Positions 26,953 through 46,200 of a stretch of 64,000 nt of DNA are shown piece after piece. Location: NCBI GenBank assembly GCA_943735955.1, contig OX030962.1, forward strand, positions 7,193,462 to 7,257,461, read 5' to 3'. Source of the DNA: Piscicola geometra. Taxonomy: Eukaryota; Annelida; Clitellata; Hirudinida; Piscicolidae. Each line of letters opens with the position of its first letter. The stretch's first letter is position 1. The notes below the pieces were generated by a model. That model had not been told where the DNA came from and ran no database searches. It saw only the letters and a program-made list of their open reading frames with translations. A program made the translations under genes and the position numbers.

Positions 26953-29168
26953 ATGGGTTATGATACTGGAAGAATTAAAGGGGAAGTTGATGAAGAGCTG
27001 GTGTGTCCAATATGCACTGGAGTGCTGGAGGATCCAGTGCAGGTTAATTAAATTAAAAATTGATTAATTGACAACGATTAAAATAAATAAATATATCTTA
27101 AACATCCTTTTGCTCACTGTCTTTAATTGAAAGTTAACTTCACTTTCTCCACAGGCAGATAAGTGTGAGCACTCGTTCTGCAGGGGCTGCATCAGAGACT
27201 GGCTCGCCAAGAACTCTTCGTGTCCCATCGACCGCGGAGAACTCACCGAACGACTGCTGAAACCCGTACCACGAATCCTCAAAAACTTACTTTCCAGGTG
27301 GTGCTACTGGCCACAATGATTTGGTTGGGATGGTATCCAATTTTTATCTGCTTGGTACAGGAAAGGGCTTAAAATTCAATCAGAATAATTCAAATTACAT
27401 ATTTTAAACTATAAATATTTGAAAAAATAATATTAAATATTAAAGCTATATTCTTATATATAATGGCACAAACCACCAAGACTGCAGATAAGCTGTGAGT
27501 ACAGGGATGAGGGGTGTAAGAAGTGGATAAAGTTGGATGCTTTTGATCATCATCTGAAAGTCAGTTGTTTTTTTTTGTTTTTTCCTTGTTGTTTCATTGT
27601 TAAGGCTTCTTTTTTGTTGTTTTTTTTGCACCCTCATTGCAGCTTTTTGATGGCAACTTCCAGCTTTTTTTATTTTTTGAACCCTTACTACATAATAAAA
27701 CAATTAGGAAATATTTTCAGATGAGAAATTTAATTCACATCACATTACTTCATCCTAGGTGTGTGATTTTAATCCGAAAAAGGCAGTGCAGTGTGACAAG
27801 GGCTGTCGCCTGATGCACATGAAATGTGAAACTGAGGTTTCATATTTTATTTAATTATTTCTTAATAAGTTTGATTGAATTTCTTAATTTAATAATTTGA
27901 TTGAGTTTTTAATATAATAATTTGATTTAATTAATTAATTTGATTGTTTTTCTACTCACTAATTGATTTAAATTGCACCATTTAGACCCATGATTGCATC
28001 AAAGAATTACGTTTTCATCTGGACCAAAGCAGACAACAAAAACAAGTTTGTTACCTAGTTGTCCATTTAATACCAAACGATTACTGCTATTTAATTTTTT
28101 TAATTCTTCAATTCATTCATTTTTCTTATTAATTAATTTAGTTATTTTCATATTTATATCTTTATTTTTGAATTATTTTTCCCATTCTAATCTCCATACT
28201 CATTTCCAATTCCATTTTATTTTTTCCCATTTATTCAATTCGTCTGGAATTATAAATTCTGACTGCCGCACCAATGGCACAGGAGCTTGAGGACTCTCTC
28301 ACTCTGGAGAACGAACGACTGAATCTCGAAATCGTCGATCTTCAGGTCTGTCACGCACCACACATGCCAGCCAAAACCCGCCACCTTCATCTCTCATCTT
28401 TCAACAAGAGCGACAACTACCTACCCCACACAGTTTCTTGCCTTGGCGCTATATTAAATAGACAACACCATCATCATCATAATCATTTTCATCATCATCA
28501 CCACCATCATAATCACCATCACACTCATCATCATCATCACCACCACCAGCGAGAGTTAAGTCAACTACGCGAGGAACTTCAGCGTCTAAAGGCGGCTATC
28601 AAACCGCCCAACCCGGACCCGTGGTTCATAGGCCTGCCAAACGCCAAGGTGTCTCGCTGGGGTGGTTTGATTTCAACGCCCGATGCGGTGCTGCAGACGA
28701 TCACGAAGAAGCGGTTGATCGAGTTTGGCTGCTCGTTGAACGAAGCGAATCTTCTGGTGACGCAGTCGCACGAGAAGGAGTGGCCGTTAGATCTGAAGGA
28801 CCTGGAATCGAGGAGGATCAATAGGGGCATGCTTGAGACGTACAACACCAGGCGTATCCCTGGTGGGTGGTGTTTGAATCTAATTTTTTTAGTTTCAATT
28901 TATAATTTTATTATTCTAGTTTAATTAGTTTCACTTAATAATTTCATTCTTCTAGTTTAATTAGTTTAGATCAATGATTTCATCATTCTTCTCTCAATTA
29001 AGTTTAATTAGTTAATTTTGACCATTTTGACTTCATTATCAACATTTGCATCGGCCAGGGGACCAGGCAGTGGTGGTTATGGCCTGTGAGAACATGCACA
29101 TATCGCCAAACCTTATGCTCCACCCAGGAATGATCTTCCACTTTGCCCAGGGGGTGGAGGAGATATAG
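26953..29168 (+). CDS. RNF41: RNF41/NRDP1 E3 ubiquitin ligase (8 exons, 311 aa)
   Basis: RING ubiquitin ligase; the vertebrate orthologue ubiquitinates receptor tyrosine kinases such as ErbB3. Exons: 26953-27042, 27155-27297, 27481-27559, 27759-27836, 27986-28045, 28283-28345, 28550-28862, 29059-29168; all phases agree (936 nt). N-terminal RING: Cys18, Cys21, Cys34, His36, Cys39, Cys42, Cys53, with Asp56 in the last ligand position, the C3HC3D form known for this family. Next comes a TRAF-type/SIAH-like zinc region (residues about 83-135), then a coiled coil (about 151-190). The conserved C-terminal substrate-binding domain follows, with RWGGLISTPDAVLQ and VVVMACEN and ending GVEEI. Length matches the vertebrate protein (about 317 aa). 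Intron 6 ends in a CAT/CAC repeat directly before the acceptor. Confidence 0.96.
28462..28548 (+). repeat. CAT/CAC microsatellite abutting an RNF41 3' splice site
   Basis: Mixed CATCAT and CACCAC triplets run without a gap into the CAG acceptor of RNF41 exon 7 (exon starts at 28550). The usual T-rich tract is replaced by C/A-rich repeat. Confidence 0.85.
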
Positions 29169-29704
29169 ATGTAACATTTATATATATATATATCCTCTTT
29201 TCAAGTTTTTTTTTCTTTTTTTATTTGTTTAAAAAAACCGTCAGCAAAACTCTTAAATAGGTATTTTCACATTTTTTTCCAGTTTTTAAAACCAGTGAAA
29301 GTGAACTGTTAATCCAGGTTCAGTATGATTACAAAATTAATCACTAAATTACACATTGTTTTTCTGAGATGCACATATTATGAAAATTGAATTACCAATT
29401 ATAGACATAATTGATCATTATAAATACTAATTGTTTAAATTGTGAAATTTATTATGAAAAATATTTAGAATTTAAATGTCATACCAAAATGTGTTTGAGT
29501 TTAGTGTCTTCTTGAGTTTCGTGAAAAAATATGGTTCGTAGATCAATAGAAAAAGCGTCAAAAAAACATTTCATGCGCCTAAACACAATAGAATATAAAT
29601 TTCCATTCTCACACCATCAATCCCACGTTTTTTCTATTAATAAAAAGTTTCACAAAAAGAAATCATAGATTGATCTATGGAGATGGAATTAATCTCGCCA
29701 CCCT

Positions 29705-36802
<7,098 letters not shown>

Positions 36803-39070
36803 ATTTGATTTTAATTGCAAAATTATATGTTTAATTATTATTACAAAACCTCTGAATATAGTTTAAACCGTTGTTTATATAACTAAATCTCGGTGGTCAT
36901 CTGATGTTAGCATATGACTGCATAGACAGTTAACTGCAATTACAAAGACCTTTTCAATTTATAAGAGTAATTAGATACTTCTTTTATTAAGGTGAAACCT
37001 TTATCACGAGTTAAAAACAGCAAATTTTGTACATATCTTTGTGAAAAATATTTTGATGCAGGTATTGAAATCTAATAAATAAAACAAACATTCAAAACAA
37101 CTAATATAAAACTTAAAAAGTATTGAATTTTAAAATCACCACTATTATCATACTACATTATATCTTTTATCATGATCTTCCTTGCTTATGATTATCATCA
37201 TCATTACCAGCATAAACATCTTTGAAATAAAATGATAAATCATTTATTTGGCGCCTAATAAATGTACATCATTATTTTCTAGGTCATCATCAAATTGATT
37301 AGTGATTTGTTTCTTTATGATAACGGTGGAGAAGGATGATGATGATGAGATTATAATGGTGAAGATGAAAATGATGATTGTGACGATGAGAATTATTATA
37401 AGGATGAAGATTTAAATTGAACCAATAATTACTTCACATTTTTCTTTTCTCACGCTTTCATGACACCGTTTCACTTATTCCCACCCCTTATTGGTTGAAA
37501 CTCATTAAAGAAGCTCCATCAAGGTCAAGGCCACCCCTCCACCACTGAAAATCCCCCATCACCCATCTAAACACATAACACCCTCTATACAAGATCCATC
37601 TTTATTTTAAGAATACCTTTTCATGATTTAACTTCATTTTTATTGATAGTAACTGCTGCTAAGACCTCCTAATTCCACGTCAACTACCCTATGACGTAGG
37701 AGACATATGATTGGCTAAATTTTTTCTGACGTCACGCATTACGCCCTAATCGAATTTATAGGCTTGTTTGCATCCGTTTACATCCTTAATGATGCATTCG
37801 TATGTGTTTGTATGTGTTTTTATTCATTCGTATGTGTTTGTATGTGTTTTTTTGCATCTGTGTGTGTGCGCCTAGTTGTATTTGTAACAATCAATTTTTG
37901 TATACTTCTATGTGTATGTGTGTGTATGTGTGTGTATGTATCAGTTTTTTTGTGAATCTTAATCTCAAGAAGATATGTTTGTGTGTGTGTGTTTGTTTGT
38001 GGCTCGCATACATGTTTTCCGAGATACAACCAGCTGACCACACGAACTGCCTTGTACAGCATTCGTGCACTTTGGCGTACACGCACGTGCCTTTACATCT
38101 GGGAAACAATAAAAATTCGCCTCGTACATCAATCTCCTCTGCATATCGTGAGTAGTCTTACTTGACCGTGTATGTGTGTATGTTTGTGTGTGTGTGTGTG
38201 TAGTTTGGTGTGTGTGTATGCGTACGTGTGTTTGTGAGTGAACATAGGTATGTGTGAATTATTTTATGTGTGAATTATTGTATGTGTGCATGGGTGCATG
38301 GTTTTGTGTGTGCATGGTTTTCTATGTGTGCATGAGTGCATGTGTGCTAATGATTGCATGTGTGCGTGAGTATTAACAGGATGCAAATTCCAGATTTCCC
38401 GTGGGGAGTTATTGATGGGAGCTGAACAAAAAACTAATTTTTTTAGAGTTCTATTTTGTCTAAAGACAAAATGAACATGAGATGTTGACCCTCCTCCAAT
38501 CCCTTGTCAAAATTCTCCCTGACTGTGTGCGCCATTATATGTCTGACTGTATGTGTGTGTGTGTGTGTGATTGCGAATTGTGCATGTGTGTGTGTGTGCT
38601 TACAAGTGTGTCTGGGAGTATGTGTGCGTAGTTGCATCATGTAGCCTTGCATGGAAAACGAAGACGATCGAAGAGTTGCTAAAGAGGGAAACACAGAACA
38701 GTGGATCCGATTAAAGTATTAAGAAGTAAAAATAAAAAGTAAACAATTTCACTTGTACAAACAAACCCCTACAAACACAAAAATATAAAATCATACATAA
38801 ACACACAAACATATAAACACAAACATAAACACATACAAACATATAAACACAAACATAAACACATACAAATACACGCGCGCACAGAAAATCAAACAAAAAA
38901 ACCCAAACCCACACGCACACCGACAATATAATTCCAAACTAAGACTATATAATCGGGTCGTTAACTCCCTTTAAACCACTTAGTTTGCTGGCACGGAAGA
39001 TATGTGAAGAAAACGTAGTAGTTCTCAATAGATTCCTTAATTAGACGTTCATTAATGCGTGTGGACGCCG
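36803..39070. other. Intergenic region between prosaposin and the TARP gene
   Basis: The two genes are head-to-head here. Apart from the CRE/CCAAT cluster I see only short degenerate TGTGTATG repeats (37800-38370 and 38545-38640) and CACAAACATA repeats (38755-38885). No coding exon is supported. Confidence 0.5.
37440..37740. promoter_or_regulatory. Possible promoter region with CRE and inverted CCAAT boxes
   Basis: A perfect palindromic TGACGTCA (CRE consensus) sits at 37727-37734, with ATTGG (CCAAT on the minus strand) at 37710-37714 and again near 37488. The region lies about 0.9 kb upstream of the prosaposin start, so it could serve that gene with a non-coding first exon, or the divergent TARP gene. 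Motifs alone support this. Confidence 0.3.
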
Positions 39071-39077
39071 TATAAAT
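39071..39077 (+). promoter_or_regulatory. Candidate TATA box for the TARP gene
   Basis: TATAAAT embedded in GC-rich flanks (CGCCG before, GGAGGC after), on the plus strand about 1.17 kb upstream of the TARP start codon. Position and context fit a core promoter, with a long 5' untranslated region or a non-coding exon before the ATG. Confidence 0.35.
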
Positions 39078-39511
39078 GGAGGCTTCCTGCTTATTTGCCA
39101 CTGCTGAGATCTTAGTTTCCTGCTGATGGAACGCTCAACGAGCCGGTTTAAAGATTCAAAACTGACTGCTTCATAAGATAATTGAGAAATCATATTGGAG
39201 GAGTTTCAGAGTTGAAGACGTATTTATTGAAAATATTGAATTTTTCGTTGATTGTTATTGAAAAAGAAGGAATAATTATTAAGAAAATAGTTGGAATATG
39301 GTGGTTTGTTGCACACCCGTCCCAAACGAAGGCACTGCTCTTCGTTAACTGTTAACCTTCGTTAACTTTTGCCCTTCGTTAACTGCTGCCCTACGCTAAC
39401 TTCTGCCCTTTCAACATCAAGGTCTGTGCAAGAGGATTGGTGTTTATCGTCCCTTAATTGTTGACTTTGTTTTTAATAATTGATTTTTTTTCGTTTTTTT
39501 CTTAAATTGAT

Positions 39512-40245
39512 CCATCCAACCATCCATGCATTCATCAATTAATCAACTCAAACATCCATCCATTCATGCACCCATGCATCCATTCATGCACCTATCCATC
39601 CATTCATGCACCCATGCATCCATCCATGCACCCATGCATCCATTCATGCACCCATCCATCCATTCATGCACCCATGCATCCATCCATGCACCCATGCATC
39701 CATCCATGCATTCATTAATTAATCAACTCAAACATCCATCCATCCATCCATTCATGCACCCATGCATCCATTCATGCACCCATCCATCCATTCATGCACC
39801 CATGCATCCATCCATGCACCCATGCATCCATCCATGCATTCATTAATTAATCAACTCAAACATCCATCCATCCATCCATTCATGCACCCATGCATCCATT
39901 CATGCACCCATTCATCCATTCATGCACCCATGCATCCATCCATGCACCCATCAACTCAAGCATTCATCCATGCACCCATCCATGCATTAATCAATTAATC
40001 AACTCAAACATCTATCCATCCATTCATTCACCTATGCATCCATCCATGTACCCATGCATCCATCCATGCATGCATCCATGCACCCATGCATCCATCCATG
40101 CATTCATCAATTAATCAACTCAAACATCTATCCATCTATTCATTCACCTATGCATCCATCCATGCACCCATGCATCCATCCATGCACCCATGCATCCATC
40201 CATGCATCCATCCATGCATCCATCCATGCACCCATCAATCCAAGC
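39512..40245. repeat. CATCCATGCACC minisatellite with higher-order structure
   Basis: Short CATCCATC and ATGCACCC units are organised in larger blocks that each restart with AATTAATCAACTCAAACAT (blocks near 39538, 39716, 39844, 39994 and 40110). The array ends at the TARP start codon. Its frame is open into the gene for at least 64 codons. Confidence 0.95.
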
Positions 40246-43200
40246 ATGCATCCAAACGACTGCGGAGCGAGGACGGTAGGCTATACAGCGCTGGTTTGCG
40301 GCTTGATTGCAACTTCGACACTCCTACTTGCTGTCTCGACCGACTTCTGGCTCTACGCCACTGAATGGGTGCGTTTGTGAAAGGGTGGAGTGGGTTAGAG
40401 GGTGTGGTTGGAAAGTTTGTGTGGTTGAAATGGAGGGGTTGGAGTGGGTGATTTTAGAATGTTTTTAAGGAAGGTGGTTTCAGGGATTCAACGACTTTGG
40501 CAAGGAAAAAGAGCAGTGAAATGAGAGATGCTCAAACGGATGCAACACACGTCTCGCAATTGTAAAACAATTGCGATGTTTTATTAATGCATCGTAATTT
40601 CTTATTTAAATCTAGGAATCTTAAAAAATAGAATAAAAAATTAAACTTCCAATTTAAATATGCAAAATGCAATAATGAATGTATTTAACTGAAACTTTTC
40701 TTAGAATTGTCTTTTATCGCTATTATAATTCCAGCTCGACAAAACCAGTGTTGTCTTCTCCCCATATCATTGACGTGTTTGTATTCGCAATGAACATTTT
40801 CGAATTAAAAAAAATATTTTAGTATTTTCAGTGAAAATTTATTTTGCAAAGTAGCATTCTAGCTAGTGAATATTTAACTATCCAGGGAGGGTTTGCATGA
40901 AATTCATAATGAATGTATTTTCGATGAAGACCCTACCTTGAATACCTCCGTGGTGGTGGTAACTTCATCCGATGTTTTCCGTTATTAACGCGACAATCTT
41001 CGAGTATTTCGAAAGCATTAATTGTTTTTCTGATCAGTTGTTCACATCGGGGTTTGCGTGGACCCTTGCGAACTGCCATGAAATCAGGACTGGATAAAGC
41101 TTTTAATATAAAGCTTTCATAAATCTCTGGGACTATGGTTACCAGAGCGATCACAAATATATCAAGAAGCCCAAATGTTGTTTAGCGGAAATGTTTTGAA
41201 ACTAATATTTACAGCTATGGCATTATAATTATCATGAAAATACTAATGAAACATTTCTAATGTAAATGAGCAGTCTTCATTTCTGCTCATGAAAAGCCTA
41301 AATGTTTTTTATTTAAAGAAAGAAACAGTTATGAAATAATACATTTGTTAAAAGGTGTACAAAAACGATAAGAACTTGAAATTATTTTGCAATTATAGAA
41401 TTATCTATTTTTGATTCTGAGAATAAACTATTTTTTTCGTTTTGTCTTTTAAAATATTTTCTATTTATGGCTCTATCAAGTTTCATGAAACAAAAGTCCT
41501 TCCTATTTAAAAATGCAAAGTTTTTCTTGAAAATTAGGATAAAAGTGGTTTAGTAAAACTTTCTAAGAAAATGATTCCATCTATTTTTTTAACTTGAAAC
41601 TGCTTCATGCTAAACTGGAGATTTTAGAAGCAATAAAAATTCAAATAGGACTTCTTAGGGAACCGTGCTTAACCCAAGCCACCTTTACAATCTACGTAGC
41701 TATTAATTTTCCGAAAATACCCAGAATAAAACCAAAAAAATGAACATAAAAAATTTTTTTTCTCGCTTTTTCCATTTTCTCTCCACCAACCTGCAGGTTA
41801 ACCCCAGCACAATTCCAAGCATTGACGCCGAATCAAACGTCACGTCAGTAGAAGCATCCACTGACAAGGATGTAGACATACAAGCACACGAACACCAAAC
41901 CACCGCCCCCCATGATGATGATGTCACTGACGACAGTTACGATGAGACGCTGGACAGTTCCTACTTTGACAGTCCCATCAAGATTGTCTCTCACTCGGGA
42001 CTCTGGAGGAGCTGTGTCGTCAACCCGTATGGTTGGTTGGTTGGAGGGGGATGGGCTGGTTGGAGGGGGACGGGCTGGTTGGGAGGTTGTGGTCAACCCC
42101 TATGCTTTGTTGAAAAGGCAGAAGGGATTGGTAAGGTTGGTAAAGTGGTGAAGGTTAATGGTGCTGGTGGTTGGCAGCGTGAAGTGAAGGGTGTGATTTA
42201 AAAGAGGATTGGGTTGGTGTTGTAGATGGGTGGTGGTAATAGCTGTGCAGAGTCTGGTTTTCTATCGAAGGTTTGGGAGCGCAACGGGATTTCTAGTTCA
42301 TCTTAGACTAGTTTGCTAAAATGAAGAAAGCATTGTCGAATACTTTATCCATTTGCTGTAATCAAACTGTAATCAAACAATCAAAGTTCCCATCACTAGC
42401 CTAAGAGCTTTCAGTGCGAAGTCGTTGCAGTTATTTTTTAATGCTTTAAGCCATTTAAGACTTTAAAACTATAAAGTCACCCATAATCTCCAGGTCATGA
42501 GAAACAAATGAAGATTTTTATTTCGTAATTTATTAAGTTGCTCTTAAGGCGCCCATCTTCTTCCCAAGAAATGTAAGCTACTAGCGTGTGTGGGAGTCGA
42601 GCCCACGAACTATGGCTATAGGCCTGGAAGCTCTTAAACACAGGTCGTTAACCACTCAGCCACCCGTTCCCCAAAGACTTTCATGGCATGCAATAAACAG
42701 CTTTTGAAACTCTCGTGCGCTTGCCGAACGAAATAAATGAAATGAAAGGACATTCACTGCTTCGGCATTCCTGTGAAACGCGATAATTCCCTCACGACGA
42801 GACAGAATTTGATGTTTTAATTATAAATTGTCAAATAAAATATATAAATATTTCTAAATGCAATGCTGACTCTTTAATGAGAAAGGACGTTAACAGAACG
42901 ACCTATATGGATTGCCACTAAGCATCGTCACCACCCTTTCCACGTTTTGACATTTTTAAAGAACTAATTTTTCCAAAGTGAAAAGAATTTTAGCAAAAAG
43001 TGTTGCTTCGTTATGAGACACAAGCGCGTCTAAATTTACACGCGTCACTTTAAAATTCTCTAAAAAATCATACAAAACTTGTTTTTGACTTTAAAAACGC
43101 AAAATAAAGAAATGCCATTTTTAATTATCATGAACAAGTCTGTATCTCGGTTGGTTTGCCTCCAAACCAACTCCCACAAGTGGCTGTCCACTGAAGGTCT

Positions 43201-46200
43201 CTGTGTGTGCCGCATTGGCGCCTGTTCTGCCCCTTGAGGACGTGCCAGAGATGGCTTCCATGCTTCGCCTTGGTCATCGCATTCACAAAGTTCTCGGTAC
43301 GATTAACCATTTAATTAATCGAATTGACGTCAGTTTGACATAAAGAGAGTCAAAAGCGTGAGAAAGTTCAATTAAAATGTATACTTTGAATGTTAGTTTT
43401 AAGTTTAAATTATATATTTTTAGATATTTTTTATTTCGAGACATTTGGAGATTTAAACAAGTTTAAAAGCTCATTTTAAAAATATATTTTTTCATTTAGA
43501 TATGAATTTCAATTTTATTGTTATAATTTGTTTAATAAGCCTTTATTGAATTTGAACTTATTTGAAACAGAAAATAATGGCGATGGCGAAAGTGTCACAC
43601 TTGCACTTTTAATATTGGGCACGGCTGTTGTCCAATAAGGAAAAAAATTGAAAATATTTTATTTTTTAAAAATTGAATTTTACTTGAGATAAACCAATTT
43701 TTCGTTTGAAATAAAGTTTATTTAAATTCTTCAACGAAATGTATTTCCGATTTCCATTATTTTCATTTTCACTAAATTGAATTCATCGCTGCAGAGAGCC
43801 CACACCCATCCAGAACCCTGCCAATCGACTAAAAGTCGAATATTTGTTCCATTACGTAATGTCAGTTGCATCTGAGTGGAAAACTTTTGAAACTGTAGTA
43901 GCGTAAAGCCTGAATCAGAGTTTTTAGGTCTTATTTGGAAAGGAATAATTCAGCAAATTTACATCACTGATGCTCTTAGCAGCAAGCATCGTCCTTTGAT
44001 GCTAAAATAACCAGGGCGGCAGTCTGCTGCAAATCTTGGGTGGGTCCTACCCAGAATGGGTGGCGATCTTGGGGGGGGGGGGTCCTGGGATCACTATCAT
44101 TAAAGTAGACCCCTCACTACCGAAAAGTTGGAAGTTCCGGACCCGAGACCCCCCCCCAGGGTTGCCGCTCATGTAAAAGAAGGCATATAATGAAAAGAGA
44201 ATGAAAATAGAGAATAGTGCTCTCATAACTTCACCACCTTCTAAGTGATTTCCTCATAAAAGCATGGATTAGATCTCCGAGACTTTATGCTTTCTTTATA
44301 GTTTCTTCACACCACCTTGAAAACAAAGGTTGCGGTAAAGGCATGACGTGATGGCATTAGGCTCTGTTCGCATTCAAAGGCGTCTTTTATGATTCATACC
44401 AAAAATCAATAATATGCCACAAAAATGTCGGAAAAAATAGATCAAATTTCTTTTTTCTGCTTTTATTACAACGTTATCTCGTTGCACTGGGAAACGGTAT
44501 TTTAATATTCGAGACACACACAATGCAACAATTACAGCATTCTTTCCCTTAATGCATTCTGTCTCCATTTTATCTGAGTTATTTGAAATGGAAGAATGGG
44601 TGCTCAATAAAGGACTCATTTTTCATAGAATCGATTTTTCAATATTTCAGGATTTTAAAAAATTAAAGTTGTTTTGCATAATACATTTTAAAATAGTTTT
44701 TATTCAAAATCCTAAGTTCTAATTATTCGTCCACATCCACTCACAAACCTTTTTCCGAGAAGAGTGCCATGTACTGCGAGTTCATTGGAGAGGCTTTCAT
44801 TTAATCAATATAAAAGCGCCAACAAAAAACGGAAATTATTTTGCAGAGCATCATATGCTCGTGTCCTTCACTCTATATGCTAATGCATAAAGACTTTCCG
44901 AGTGCCAATTCATTTGTTTTACTTACAAACTATTAGAAATTTTTCTTTTCATCACTTTCAGTGAAAACCTGCTCAAAGTTACGATCTTTTTTTGTTTTTT
45001 TTGGAACTGTTCTTTACTCTTTTTTCAAATGTTTCATGCAACATACAATTTTGTTTGCCATAAGTAAACCGCTGTCATCGCTAGGTGATGAAATTTCAGA
45101 AGAGAATAAAAAAAGATATCAGAGGCAGTTCCAAAGAGAGGAGAAGAACTATTTGTTTTCAGAGTGAGAATATCAAGCACCAAGAAGTCAGTGCACATTC
45201 TTTAATTTTTTACTTTCAGCTGCTGTCATTAGGAGTCACCACAACGAATAATTTATCTAAGCACTTTTCTATTTTCTGCATTTGCCTCTTTTTATCCTAC
45301 TTTTATCATATCTTTTCTCACTACATCCATTTAGCTGCTTCGTCATCTTTTCTTCTTTCTCTTTCCTGGCAGTTCCATCTTTAACATTCTTCTTCTGGCA
45401 TAATTCGTCTCCCTTCTTTGCAATTCTCCAAACCATCTCTAATACTTGCACAACTATCAGAGTGAATTTCAAAAAAAGCATTAAAAAATTATTTTAACCT
45501 ATGTTGGGGAAGGGGGGGGTACATGTTTCCAATGCACCCCCTCCCTGGATCCATCCCTGGATGTATTTTGATAATCATTAATGCATAAGAACTACTACAA
45601 TATACGACTGCAGCTGCACACTGATTAGATTTATTTATGCTTAAAAGTTTTTCGACGTTTTTTGCTAATAAAAAAGGGTTCTACTCGTGGGAAACTTTGT
45701 GTGTAATGCAAGTTTAAATTCGAAGCTTTTTTGCTTTATATTTTGTGGAGAGATGCATAAAAATGAAATAGGGTATTTATAATAAAATCTATTTATATTG
45801 CAAGCATTTCAAACCGACTTTTTAAATATAAATGTATTCTGAAAAAGTAAAATACTTTTTTGGGGTTTAAAGTGAATAAGAATTGGAAAAAGTTTATTTA
45901 ACATTTAAAATTCATTTGAAAAACCCAGAATGATAAATAAGAAAAACGAGAGAAAAATCCAGATTCTTTCAATACTCCACGGCCACTCACTTTTGAATAA
46001 AAGTTTTTCTATTTCCATTTTGAACCTAGAGATTATTCTCATTTAACATTTACAATGATTAATTTTATTCAAATTTTTAAGTTAACTTTCAAACTTTTGA
46101 CATCTTTTCCACGGGCTTGTCATAGAAAAGCAGACGGCTTTTTAGAAAGCCATAGAACGTCAGAATGTGACGTCGTTGTATTAATAATTGAATTTTTTCT

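Noticed and set aside
39512..40245. CRISPR-like array
   Set aside because: Direct tandem repeats without unique spacers, in a eukaryotic intron/UTR setting; it is a minisatellite.
42580..42672. Functional tRNA-Ser/Leu gene
   Set aside because: A and B boxes and T arm are present, but the acceptor arms do not pair; kept as a tRNA-like element instead.
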